A stretch of DNA of 64,000 bases, from contig JAEMWC010000047.1 in NCBI GenBank assembly GCA_016490735.1, positions 917,501 through 981,500 on the forward strand, in the 5' to 3' direction. The stretch's first letter is position 1. Each line of letters starts with the position of its first letter. Positions 14,998-26,930 of this stretch are shown piece by piece. The notes beneath the pieces were generated by a model. That model did no database searches, was not told the DNA's origin, and worked only from the letters and a program-made list of their open reading frames with translations. The translations under genes and the position numbers were made by a program. The stretch is from Pachyseris speciosa (Eukaryota; Cnidaria; Anthozoa; Scleractinia; Pachyseridae).

Positions 14998-17900
14998 ATG
15001 GAAAAATTAATCTCCACCAATAGTATGGATAAGAAGAGTCTCAAGAAACTCAGTAAATCTAAACTAATCGAATTGCTATTAAAGCAGTATAACAAGAAGC
15101 CAGAAATCATCGTGGTAGATGATACTAAACCTGCGCCTACACCTCGCAAGAGTGTAAATCAAATAATTCTTCCACCATTGGAATTTAGGGATAGACCTGT
15201 GCCAACACCCCGCAAGAGTGTTAAGCAGATGGTTCAAGATTATGAAGACTACATAATTCTTCCACCATTGGAATTTAGGGACAGACCAGTGCCAGCACCT
15301 AGAACTGTGCCTACACCAAGAACTAAAATAGAGCAAACAGACAAAGCTCTAAAGGGTTATACAAAGTCTTTTGAAATTGGTGTGAAAAATAATGAAGACC
15401 CGCTTGAGCAACTACAAAACACAAGAAGGGCAATCGAAGCACAAATTAAAAAATTGTTAAATGAAATGAAAGGACTGAAATTTGTTGAAACACTCAAGGT
15501 AACATTCACAAAGATAACAGATGGTGTAATAGTTTACAAAGCCGCATATTTCAATAGTCCAGCTCAAACAATTGTAAATAATCTGGAAATCAGCGAATCA
15601 CTAGAATTATCAAAACAACAAATAATAAATAAGATAGCCAAATGGGTATCTGAAGGTTCTGCTTGGACTGTTGAATCAGTTGTTAATCATTATCTCAATG
15701 TTGTTAAATATGAACCAATGAGAGGCTCCTCATATATTAAACTTCCTGCAGAATTATGTAATAGTGCCAAAGGTTTAATCAACTTGAAAAATGAGGATAA
15801 TGAATGCTTTCGGTGGTGTCACATCAGACACTTAAACCCACAAGACAAAAACCCACAGAGGATCAAAAAAGTTGACAAACAATTCATTGAAAAATTGGAT
15901 TACACAGGGATTGAATTCCCAGTAACCACAAAGCAGTACAACAAAATAGAAAAGCAAAATGAGATCAACATAAATGTTTTCGGTTATGAGGAGAAACAAC
16001 CATATCCAATCTATGTCTCAAAAGAAAAAATGAAGACTGCTTGAATCTCCTGATAACAGAAAATGAAAACAAGCATTATGTACTCATCAATGATTTTAAC
16101 AAGTTAATGTACAATCAGACGAAACAAGGAAAGAAAGCATTTCTGCATGAATTGTCTGCAGTGTTTCAGCTCCAAAAGAGTATTAACTGATCACAAAGAC
16201 AATTGTATTCAGGTGAATGGAACACAAGCAATAAAAATGCCAGAAAAAGGTAAAAACATTCTTAAATTTAACAACTTTCATAAACAACAACCTGTACCAT
16301 TTGTGATTTATGCTGATTTTGAAGCCATTACAGAGAAAATACATGGTTGTCAACCTAATAATGACAAATCATATACAGAGGCTTATCAGAAGCATACTGA
16401 CTGTGGTTATGGCTATAAAGTTGTCTGTTGTTATGACGATAAACATAGCAAACCTGTAACAGTTCACAGAGGTGAAAATGCAGTGTACAAATTCATGGAT
16501 GCTATGCTGGAAGAAGTTAAATATTGCAAGAAGGTTATGAAAAAGGAATTCAACAAACCATTGAGAATGACAAAAGATGATGAAGAAGAATTCCAAAAAG
16601 CTGAGGTGTGTCACATCTGTGATAAGAAGTACACTAATAAAGATGTTCGAGTACGAGATCATTGTCATATTACTGGTAAATACAGAGGTTCTGCTCACCA
16701 AGAGTGTAACCTGAAACTAAGAGTAAGTCCAGAAGAAATAAAAATTCCAGTTATATTCCACAATCTGAGAGGTTATGACAGCCATTTCATTATGCAAGAA
16801 ATTGGATCCATTGTCAAGAAGCATACTTACAAAAATAAGAAAGGTGAAGACTGTCAAATGACAATCAATGCAATCCCCAACAACATGGAGAAATACATGG
16901 CTTTCATGCTTGGTAATCACCTGACATTCATCGATAGTTTCCAATTCATGAGCTCTAGTTTGGAAAAACTGGTCAGTAATCTACCAAAAGAGTAATTAAA
17001 ATACACCTCTCAGGAGTTCAAGGGTAATGATCTTGATTTAATGTCTAAAAAAGGAGTTTATCCTTATGACTATATGGATAGCTTTGATAAATTCAATGAA
17101 AAGCTACCAACAAAAGAAGACTTTTACAGCATACTGAATAATGAACATATATCAGATGAAGACTATACACATGCCCAGAGTGTGTGGGATAAATTCTCTC
17201 TGAAAAATATGGGTTAGTATCATGACCTGTACCTAAAATCAGACATCCTTCTACTAGCTGATGTGTTTGAAAACTTCAGGAAAACATGCTTAGAATACTA
17301 CAAACTGGACCCGTGTCACTACTTTACATCTCCTGGGCTATCTTGGGATGCTATGCTTAAAATGACTAAAATAAAACTAGAATTGATGACTGATATTGAT
17401 ATGTTCCAGTTCATTGAAAAGGGCCTGCGTGGTGGAATCAGCTATATAGCCAACAGATATGGAAAAGCAAACAACAAATACATGAAAGAATACGATGAGA
17501 AGGCGCCCTCAAAGTATATTATGTATCTAGATGCTAATAATTTATACGGTTGGGCTATGAGCCAATATTTACCAACAGGTGGATTCAAATGGATGACTAA
17601 TGAACAGATCAACAAATTAGACATAGCAAAGTACCAAGAAGATAGCAACAAAGGTTTGATACTTGAAGTTGACCTGGAATACCCCCAAGAGTTACACAAC
17701 CTTCATAATGACTACCCACTTGGACCAGAAAAGATTAAAGTGGCTGAGGACATGCTATCAGATTATTGCAAAAACATAGCTAATAAATTCAATATATCAA
17801 CAGGTCTCGTACATAAATTGATACCGACATTAAGCAACAAAGAAAAATACGTGGTCCATTACAGGAACCTCCAATTATACACTGATCTAGGTTTGAAAAT

Positions 17901-18790
17901 AACTAAAGTCCATCGAGTGTTAGAGTTCAATCAATCCCCATGGCTTAGACAGTATATTGATTACAATACTCAGAAAAGAACTAATGCAAAAAACGCATTT
18001 GAAAAAGACTTTTTCAAGCTGATGAATAACTGTATTTGGAAAAACGATGGAAAACCTCAGAAAGCGAGTAGATGTAAGGCTGGTAACTGATGAGAAGAAA
18101 CTTTCAAAATTAGCCAGCAAACCAACTTATGTAAGCAGTAAAATATTCAATGAAAATTTGGTAGCTGTTCATAAGATCAAAGAAACACTAACCTTAAACA
18201 GGCCGGCATATGTGGGTATGTGTATTCTAGATCTTAGTAAGACACTGATGTATGATTTTCATTATAATTACATTAAAGAGACGTATGGTGATAAAGCCAA
18301 GCTACTCTTCACTGATACAGACAGCTTAACCTATGAAATTGAAGCTGAAGATGTCTACTCAGACTTCTGGAAGGACAAAAATAAATTCGACAATAGTGAC
18401 TACCCTGAAAGCTCACCATATTTCAATAAGTCAAATAAAAAAGTGATTGGAAAAATGAAAGATGAAGCAGCAGGTATACCAATAACTGAATTCATAGGTC
18501 TGCGATCAAAGATGTACAGCTATATCAAAGACAACCAAAAAGGAGGAAAGACTGCCAAAGGAATCAAAAAGATTGTAATCAAAAAGAGTATCAAACATGA
18601 AAATTATAAAGAGACGCTATTCGATAATAAACAGTTGCATCACAAAATGAAAACAATCAGGAGCCAAAACCATCAATTAGGAAGTTATGAAATCAACAAA
18701 GTATCACTCAGCTGTTTCGACGACAAAAGATATATATCAAAAGACGGAATCAACAGTTATGCATATGGTCATTATCTCACCAAAAACTAA
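14998..18790 (+). pseudogene. Protein-primed DNA polymerase B, five lesions
   Basis: The N-terminus has Pro-rich PVPAPR/PTPRK repeats (possible SH3 ligands), then a long conserved region, a C2H2 finger, Exo I YADFEAI, a Cys/His nuclease-like cluster (VRDHCHITGKYRGSAH), Exo II HNLRGYDSHF, motif A YLDANNLYGW, motif B near 18030 and motif C FTDTDSLTYE. It replicates element DNA using a terminal protein. Lesions compared with Polinton 2: indels near 16030 and 16130, TAA at 16993-16995, TAG at 17215-17217, and a 2-nt loss near 18035 within motif B. The leader is ATAATATAGAATG. The gene is inactive as read. Confidence 0.93.
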
Positions 18791-18901
18791 ATCAATTATT
18801 CTTTACTTTTTTATATATCAGTATTCATTAATGAAGAAGATATCCATTTCTTTCCAAGGATCCTTTATAACCCATCAGATGAGACCACAGCAAAGTAGAT
18901 G

Positions 18902-19116
18902 AATCAATTCCTGTTTTCCAAGAATTTCACACTTGGTGGTTTTCCGAGAAAAATCATTGAATTTTTCCATCAAATTGAAACCACTTTGAAAAATCATTGA
19001 ATTTTTCCATCAAATTGAAGATGTGTTGGTACCATCATATGGTGAGTAGTATAGAGTTGGGTTGGTTCGAGCGCACTTTCTCAAAGTGAGCTGGTACCCC
19101 CAACTCCTATACTACT
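18902..19116 (-). repeat. Right terminal inverted repeat of Polinton 1
   Basis: This is the inverse of the left terminal repeat but about 80 bp shorter. The outer 72 nt (19045-19116) form the same hairpin and are identical to the left tip. An internal direct duplication of the CATTGAATTTTTCCATCAAATTGAA motif (18953 and 18998) is visible. Confidence 0.85.
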
Positions 19117-20825
19117 AAGATAAGAGCGCATTTTGTTTTAACGGAATTGGTGCGTTGCGAGGACCCGACAAGGAATGCCTATGAAGGTAACTTCCAAAGA
19201 TATCAGTGGTAAACTTAGGACAACATACAAATGAGAACAGGGAGTAGTGTTTGCCCAACAGTCAGTGCACCAGAATGACGATACAATAAGTCACTTTTCT
19301 TTATTACAACAAGTGACATCTTCGGTTTAACAGATACGGTGTTTCAGTAACAACCAATATCAATACTGAGTCGACAGAATGCAGCGGGTATTGGTAAATT
19401 TTGCTGGTTTTCGACCACATTTGACCACAGTTTTGGAAGCGTTAAGTCAAACCCTGGAAACTAATGGCAAGGTGAAATGTTTACAGAATATAGATTGAGC
19501 GAAGTTGTCCCCTTGAGTCTCCAAGGGTTTGATAATAATACAATGATTGACTGTCATGTCGCCTGAAATTTTCATCCACCAAGTAAGATTATTTTTGCCT
19601 AAAGTTATAACCACCTGGTATTTATTGAAATCTACAGTGTATACTGCTTCCAAAGCTTGGAATTCTCTCTGAGACGAGCTAGGCTCAATGACTAATATCA
19701 AAATATTTAGACAAGAAGTGCGGAAAATTTGATCTTTCCGATAACTCTTTTATTTAATTTCATATGTACATATTATTTTCTTCTTTCTCGGCACATTAGC
19801 ATGTATTTTGCTTAAGGCCAAAACAGTCTCAATCAGATCCGAGGGTAAATTAAAGGTAAAAAAAAGGAAACATTATGAGAGTCAGTGTTCCCTAGTGTTT
19901 CTGAGTTGTTTTTTGTTCCTCTGGCTTGTCTATAACGAAGTTTTCACCTGTTCACCCTTTCCTTTTTTGTTGGGCTAAAACCAGCACTGACAGCACAACT
20001 ACTCTCAGATAATAAGGAAAATTCAAACCTGGTTACGACAGAGCTTCATTTACAACGGCTAATCAGCATGTATTTTGCTAGTTGTCTTTTCTTATAATGT
20101 CTTAAGCTTTAACTACAGCGGCATCAGAACACATGAGAACACGGGAGTGATTTTTGCACAACAGCTTGTGCCCCGTGACAAACTAAAACTGAGTTAGTTC
20201 GGTAATCGGATTATACAATTGAACTTTTCCAAAAGCTTTGGTCTAAAACGTTCGCTTTTTGAAAGGAAAACAAACCTGTCATATTTTACCACCAATCTAA
20301 TGTGAGGCCCGTTTACACAGGCGATATTCTTTGCGTTAAGGTTGCAACTTCAAAATGTTACGTGCAAATTAGGTGTGATTTCAGCACAATTTTAGGGCAA
20401 TTTGTCTCCGCGATACACCGTAATTTGAGATGCAACTCACATTGTATCAACGTTCGAGCAAGTTCGAAACTGCTGCGATATCGAGGCGATAAATTCCACT
20501 AAAACTGGGCTGAAATCGCACCCAGTTTACACGTGGGATTTTGAAGTTGCAAGTTAAGCCCGACAAAAATCGCCAGCGTAAAGGGGTCTTTAAAAAATTT
20601 AAAAAGAAATCATAATGATAGTTTCAAGGGATCTTGATCCTGCCTTGTTAATACTGATTCAAGGAAAATCTAGGACGAGGGGAAATAGTCCGGATAATCG
20701 AGGTTCGGATATAGCAATTTAGAACTAGCCAATTCCTACAAGTTACTGCAAATCTCAGTGAGTACAGTGCATTTGCTTGTAATTTAGTTAGATGTATATG
20801 AAGAAAGTTGTAATGTTAAGATAAG
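19117..20825 (+). repeat. Tandem-array unit 1
   Basis: Starts with the right copy of the AAGATA duplication (19117-19122) and continues with the unit sequence, beginning near the CATTTTGTTTTAACGG motif and ending TGTAATGTTAAGATAAG. Units share this order: leader, a + strand fragment resembling a LINE reverse-transcriptase C-terminus (the KAWNSL motif), a G/C-poor middle, the AAGGCCCG MITE, and the tail. No intact gene. Confidence 0.8.
20304..20590 (+). repeat. AAGGCCCG-type MITE in unit 1
   Basis: About 287 bp with imperfect inverted ends, reading GAGGCCCGTTTACACAGGCGAT at the left and decayed ATCGCCAGCGTAAAGGGGTC at the right. It is noncoding and recurs once in every unit. Confidence 0.7.
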
Positions 20826-22336
20826 CGTGTATTTTGTTTCAACAGTATTGGTGCGACGCGGGCTCATCTCAAGGGATGCCGTTGAAGGTAACTTCGAAAG
20901 ATATCATTGGTAAACTTAGGACAACATACAAATGAGAACAAGGAGTAGTGTTTGCACAACAGTCAGTGCACCAGAATGACGATACAATAAGTCACTTTCC
21001 TTTATTGCAACAAGTGGCATTATGATCTGGTTAACAGATACGGTGTTTCAGTAACAACCAATATCAACACTGAGTCGACGGAATGTAGCGGGTAGTAAAG
21101 GTAAATTTTGCTGGGTTTCAACCACTTTCGAGCACAGTTTTGGAAGCGTTAAGTCAAAGCCTGGAAACTAATGGCAAGGTGAAATGTTTACAGAATATAG
21201 ATTGAGCGAAGTTGTCCCCTTGAGTCTCCAAGGGTTTGATAATAATACAATGATTTACTTTCATCTCGCCTGAAATCTTATTGTACGAAGCAAGATTATT
21301 TTTGCCTAAAGTTAAAACTACGTGGTATTTATTGAAATCTACAGTGTATACTGCTTTTAAAGCTTGGAATTCTCTTTCAGACGAGCTAAGCTCAATGACT
21401 AATATCAAAATATTTAGACAAGAAGTGCGGAAAATTTTCATCTTTCCGATAACTCTTTTATTTAATTTCATATGTACATATTATTTGTTTTTTTCTCGGC
21501 TAATCAGCATGTATTTTGCTGAAGGCCTAAACAGCCTCAATCAGATCCAACGGTAATAAGCACCCACTCCCACCCCCATCCCCCCCCTCCCCCTCCTCCC
21601 CCTCACTTTCTTTTCTTATAGTCTCTTCAGCTTTAACTACAGCGGCATCAGAACACAGATGAGAACACGGGAGTGATGTTTGCACAACAGCTTGTGCCCC
21701 GTGACAAAATGAAACTGAGTTAATTAGGAAATCGGATTATACAATTGAACTTTTGCAAAAACTTTGGTCTAAAACGTTTGGTTTTTGAAAGGATATTTTA
21801 CCAACAATCTAACGTAAGGCCCGCTTACACAGGCGATATTTGTTGCGTTAAGGTTGCTACTTCAAAATGTTACGTGCAAATTAGGTGTGATTTAAGCACA
21901 ATTTTAGGGCAATTTGTCTCCGCGATACACCGCGATTTGAGATGCAACTCATATTGTATAAACGTTCGAGCAAGTTCGAAACTGCTGCGATATCGAGGCG
22001 ATAAATTCCACTAAAATTGGGCTGAAATCGCACCCAGTTTACACGTGGGATTTTCAAGTTGCAAGTTAAGCCCGAAAAACATCGCCTGTGTAAACGGGCC
22101 TTTAAAATATTTCAAAAGAAATCATAATGATAGTTTCAAGGGATCTTGATCCTGCCTTGTTAATACTGATTCATGAAAACTCTAGGACGAGGGGAAATAG
22201 TCCGGATAATCGAGGTTCGGATATAGTAATTTAGAACTAGCCAATTCCTACAAGTTACTGCAGATCTCAGTGAGTACAGTGCATTTGCTTGTAATTTAGT
22301 TAGATGTATATGAAGAAGGTTGTAATGTTAAGATAA
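20826..22336 (+). repeat. Tandem-array unit 2 (short form)
   Basis: A 1.5-kb unit lacking the roughly 0.9-kb middle segment found in units 3, 5 and 7; a C-rich tract near 21560-21605 marks the junction. The + strand at about 21281-21500 keeps a reverse-transcriptase C-terminal fragment (LPKVKTTWYLLK, AFKAWNSLSDEL). Confidence 0.8.
21816..22102 (+). repeat. AAGGCCCG-type MITE in unit 2
   Basis: The best-preserved ends: AAGGCCCGCTTACACAGGCG at the left and its inverse CGCCTGTGTAAACGGGCCTT at the right. Noncoding. Confidence 0.8.
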
Positions 22337-24242
22337 GTGTGCATTTTGTTTTAACAGAATTTGTGCGTTGCGAGGACCCGACAAGGAATGCCTATGAAGG
22401 TAACTTCCAAAGATATCAGTGGTAAACTTAGGACAACATACAAATGAGAACAGGGAGTAGTGTTTGCCCAACAGTCAGTGCACCAGAATGACGATACAAT
22501 AAGTCACTTTTCTTTATTACAACAAGTGACATCTTCGGTTTAACAGATACGGTGTTTCAGTAACAACCAATATCAATACTGAGTCGACAGAATGCAGCGG
22601 GTATTGGTAAATTTTGCTGGTTTTCGACCACATTTGACCACAGTTTTGGAAGCGTTAAGCCAAAGCCTGGAAACTAATGGCAAGGTGAAATGTTTACAGA
22701 ATATAGATTGAGCGAAGTTGTCCCCTTGAGTCTCCAAGGGTATGGTAATAATACAATGATTGACTGTCATGTCGCCTGAAATTTTCATCCACCAAGTAAG
22801 ATTATTTTTGCCTAAAGTTATAACCACCTGGTATTTATTGAAATCTACAGTGTATACTGCTTCCAAAGCTTGGAATTCTCTCTGAGACGAGCTAAGCTCA
22901 ATGACTAATATCAAATTATTTAGACAAGAAGTGCGGAAAATTTGATCTTTCCGATAACTCTTATTTAATTTCATATGTACATATTATTTTCTTCTTTCTC
23001 GGCACATTAGCATGTATTTTGCTTAAGGCCAAAACAGTCTCAATCAGATCCGAGGGTAAATTAAAGGTAAAAAAAGGAAACATTATGAGAGTCAGTATTC
23101 CCTAGTGTTTCTGAGTTGTTTTTTGTTCCTCTGGCTTGTCTATAACGAAGTTTTCACCTGTTCACCCTTTCCTTTTTTGTTGGGCTAAAACCAGCACTGA
23201 CAGCACAACTACTCTCAGATAATAAGGAAAATTCAAACCTGGTTACGACAGAGCTTCATTCACAACGACTAACCTTTTAACTTCATCGTAAAACGTATAA
23301 GCAGAATTCGTTTCCAATGAATGCCAACACTTATCAGCAGAACATTATTATAGAGTTGCGCAAGCAAAAAGTAGCAACATGCAAACACTCCCTTTGGACT
23401 GCATCATTACCGAAATTGAAATACGCACATGCAATATTCTTTGATTGTACCTGACGTCACGGCGGCCATGTTAGTGAAAACAACAATAGCGAAAAAGTCT
23501 TTTGGGAATTTGACTCTATTATTATGCAAACCTCAGCTACATTTTTCTATTATTTTGGCACCAACATGGCCGTCTTATCACGTGAGTGCAATCAAAGAAT
23601 TACACTTATTATACTGTTAGCGTGACATTATTGTAGAAGTATGTGAGAGCTATAAAAGAGGAAAAGAAAAGCTATAATATTACAGTTGAAAGGTGTCTAG
23701 GGGCTCAATAAACTAACGTGTTCTAGTTAGGCCCTTAGCTAAGCAAAGATAATTATACAGTTTGTAGCAACTACAACAAAACAATAACCGATACACAAAT
23801 ACAAACGCTACAAGGTAAATTCAAGCCAAAAGGCAAAATAATTTTAGTGAAAGGTAAAAATACGAGAAAGTTTGGCGGAGCTCGTAAAAATACGTCTTAC
23901 CGCCATTTTACCACTGGACACTCCTCAAAAAAGCGCAAACCCCCTGGACCTAACTAGCAAGTAAGCGCCTTCTCTGGAATAAGCACGCACCCTCACCTCC
24001 CCTCCCCTCCCCTCCCCTCACTTTCTTTTCTTATAATCTCTTAAGCTTTAACTACAGCGGCATCAGAACACATGAGAACACGGGAGTGATTTTTGCACAA
24101 CAGCTTGTGCCCCGTGACAAACTAAAACTGAGTTAGTTCGGCAATCGGATTATACAATTGAACTTTTGCAAAAGCTTTGGTCTAAAACGTTCGCTTTTTG
24201 AAAGGAAAACAAACCTGTCATAGTTTACCAACAATCTAACGT

Positions 24243-24530
24243 AAGGCCCGTTTACACAGGCGATATTATTTGCGTTAAGGTTGCAACTTCAAAATGTTAC
24301 GTGCAAATTAGGTGTGATTTCAGCACAATTTTAGGGCAATTTGTCTTCGCGATACACCGTAATTTGAGATGCAACTCACATTGTATCAACGTTCGAGCAA
24401 GTTCGAAACTGCTGCGATATCGAGGCGATAAATTCCACTAAAATTGGGCTGAAATCGCACCCAGTTTACACGTGGGATTTTGAAGTTGCAAGTTAAGCCC
24501 GACAAAAATCGCCAGCGTAAAGGGGTCTTT
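24243..24530 (+). repeat. AAGGCCCG-type MITE in unit 3
   Basis: Left end AAGGCCCGTTTACACAGGCG intact, right end decayed to CGCCAGCGTAAAGGGGTCTT as in unit 1. Confidence 0.75.
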
Positions 24531-24758
24531 AAAAAATTTAAAAAGAAATCATAATGATAGTTTCAAGGGATCTTGATCCTGCCTTGTTAATACTGATTCA
24601 AGGAAAATCTAGGACGAGGGGAAATAGTCGGGATAATCGAGGTTCGGATATAGCAATTTAGAACTAGCCAATTCCTACAAGTTACTGCAGATCTCAGTGA
24701 GTACAGTGCATTTGCTTGTAATTTAGTTAGATGTATATGAAGAAGGTTGTAATGTTAA

Positions 24759-25416
24759 GGGGGGACTAACTTAACTACAGACTTAGCGTTGTTGCCAAGG
24801 GATTTTTACGTATTGTATTTTTAAAACACGGTTTTTCGGTGTTTTTGCCACTATATTGGTGAAACGTTCGAAGAGGTGAATATGTAAAATTTATAAATTG
24901 TTATTGCGCGTGCGCAACTTGCCCCAGGCCCCAACCGCGCTTTAGAGAGAAAAATCCCTTAAACTTGGAGAAAATTATGTGAAGTTTCGACTTTTTTTGC
25001 CAGTCGGAGATATTCCAGCCTTCTTTAGAAGCCTACGTAAGGAATTGTTGTCAACGTACATAACTGCAATGATAATGACGAAATGGTATGAATTTGCGGG
25101 CTTATGACGTCATAAATCTAACAAAAACGCGAATTTCCAACAATCGATACGTAGAGTTCTGCACCTAGGCGATCGTTAACCACTGGCACCATTTTCGATA
25201 TCCAGAAGTTTACGCCACTCGAGTTTTAGGCCTTTTTCTGTTCTGGTCACGTGACTTACCAAATATGGTTAGGACTCGAAAATCTTGTAAGACTTTTTGA
25301 TTCTAAATACCTAGTCCGACAGCTTGCCTGTGCAAGTTAGGGTTTCCAAGATATGAAGGTTGGGAACTTTCCATAGCAACAATGTTAGCTAATTTTGTAG
25401 TTAAGTTAGTCCCCCC
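24759..25416 (+). mobile_element. 658-bp MITE with TTAA target duplication
   Basis: Begins GGGGGGACTAACTTAACTAC and ends with its inverse, flanked by TTAA at 24755-24758 and 25417-25420. The uninterrupted unit has a single TTAA at this place. Internal sequence is noncoding. The TTAA target fits piggyBac/Kolobok-like transposases acting in trans. Confidence 0.88.
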
Positions 25417-25426
25417 TTAAGATAAG

Positions 25427-26930
25427 CGTGTATTTTGTTTCAACAGAATTGGTGCGACTCGGGCTCATCTCAAGGGATGCCGATGAAGGTAACTTCGAAA
25501 GATATCATTGGTAAACTTAGGACAACATACAAATGAGAACAAGGAGTAGTGTTTGCACAACAGTCAGTGCACCAGAATGACGATACAATAAGTCACTTTC
25601 CTTTATTGCAACAAGTGGCATTATGATCTGGTTAACAGATACGGTGTTTCAGTAACAACCAATATCAACACTGAGTCGACGGAATGTAGCGGGTAGTAAA
25701 GGTAAATTTTGCTGGGTTTCAACCACTTTCGAGCACAGTTTTGGAAGCGTTAAGTCAAAGCCTGGAAACTAATGGCAAGGTGAAATGTTTACAGAATATA
25801 GATTGAGCGAAGTTGTCCCCTTGAGTCTCCAAGGGTTTGATAATAATACAATGATTTACTTTCATCTCGCCTGAAATCTTATTGTACGAAGCAAGATTAT
25901 TTTTGCCTAAAGTTAAAACCACGTGGTATTTATTGAAATCTACAGTGTATACTGCTTTTAAAGCTTGGAATTCTCTTTCAGACGAGCTAAGCTCAATGAC
26001 TAATATCAAAATATTTAGACAAGAAGTGCGGAAAAATTTCATCTTTCCGATAACTCTTTTATTTAATTTCATATGTACATATTATTTGTTTTTTTTCTCG
26101 GCTAATCAGCATGTATTTTGCTGAAGGCCTAAACAGCCTCAATCAGATCCAACGGTAATAAGCACCCACTCCCACCCCCCCCCCCCCCCTCCCCCTCACT
26201 TTCTTTTCTTATAGTCTCTTCAGCTTTAACTACAGCGGCATCAGAACACAGATGAGAACACGGGAGTGATGTTTGCACAACAGCTTGTGCCCCGTGACAA
26301 AATGAAACTGAGTTAATTAGGAAATCGGATTATACAATTGAACTTTTGCAAAAACTTTGGTCTAAAACGTTTGGTTTTTGAAAGGATATTTTACCAACAA
26401 TCTAACGTAAGGCCCGCTTACACAGGCGATATTATTTGCGTTAAAGTTGCAACTTCAAAATGTTACGTGCAAATTAGGTGTGATTTCAGCATAATTTTAG
26501 GGCAATTTGTCACCGCGATACACCGCGATTTGAGATGCAACTCACATTGTATCGACGTTCGAGCAAGTTCGAAACTGCTGCGATATCGAGGCGATAAATT
26601 CCACTAAAATTGGGCTGAAATCGCACCCAGTTTACACGTGGGATTTTCAAGTTGCAAGTTAAGCCCGACAAAAATCGCCTGTGTAAACGGGCCTTTAAAA
26701 TATTTCAAAAGAAATCATAATGATAGTTTCAAGGGATCTTGATCCTGCCTTGTTAATACTGATTCAAGGAAAATCTAGGACGAGGGGAAATAGTCGGGAT
26801 AATCGAGGTTCGGATATAGTAATTTAGAACTAGCCAATTCCTACAAGTTACTGCAGATCTCAGTGAGTACAGTACATTTGCTTGTAATTTAGTTAGATGT
26901 ATATGAAGAAGGTTTTAATGTTATGATAAG
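25427..26930 (+). repeat. Tandem-array unit 4 (short form)
   Basis: Nearly identical to unit 2, including the C-rich junction (26165-26200) and the reverse-transcriptase C-terminal fragment at about 25882-26090. The closeness of units 2 and 4 points to recent amplification of a two-unit block. Confidence 0.8.
26409..26695 (+). repeat. AAGGCCCG-type MITE in unit 4
   Basis: Well-kept inverted ends AAGGCCCGCTTACACAGGCG and CGCCTGTGTAAACGGGCCTT. Noncoding. Confidence 0.8.

Larger units (their letters stand above)
336..19116 (+). mobile_element. Polinton/Maverick (adintovirus-like) element 1, structurally complete
   Basis: This 18.8-kb element starts with AG and ends with CT. It has terminal inverted repeats, a 6-bp duplication and the diagnostic gene set: protein-primed DNA polymerase B, retroviral-type integrase with chromodomain, packaging ATPase, adenain-like protease, double jelly-roll major capsid protein and penton. 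The gene map is divergent around 6827-6862. Structural genes (ATPase, penton, capsid, protease) are open, whereas polymerase, fibres, X, PLA2 and BRO carry stops or frameshifts, so the copy cannot replicate by itself as read. Some single-base indels in homopolymers could be assembly errors. Confidence 0.95.
22337..25426 (+). repeat. Tandem-array unit 3 (long form, with TTAA MITE)
   Basis: A long-form unit of about 2.4 kb carrying the middle segment with CTGACGTCACGGCGGCCATG and a TATAAAAG box (near 23653), plus a 658-bp MITE near its end. The TATA-like box and CRE-like octamer could be a decayed promoter. No intact gene. Confidence 0.75.

Noticed and set aside
10368..17217. Reassigned stop codons (alternative genetic code) to explain in-frame TAA, TAG and TGA in Polinton 1
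   Set aside because: All three stops occur, at positions where Polinton 2 often has sense codons, and frameshifts accompany them, so ordinary decay explains them.
336..19116. Free-living virus or virophage genome rather than an integrated element
   Set aside because: The 6-bp duplication, the paralogous empty sites in the flanking repeat and the coding lesions show it is an integrated copy.
19447..26124. Minus-strand frames of 84-133 codons recurring in each array unit (ending FAQSIFCKHFTLPLVSR)
   Set aside because: They vary in length between units, lack a family match, and oppose a + strand fragment with a reverse-transcriptase C-terminal motif. They are treated as shadows of a repeat.
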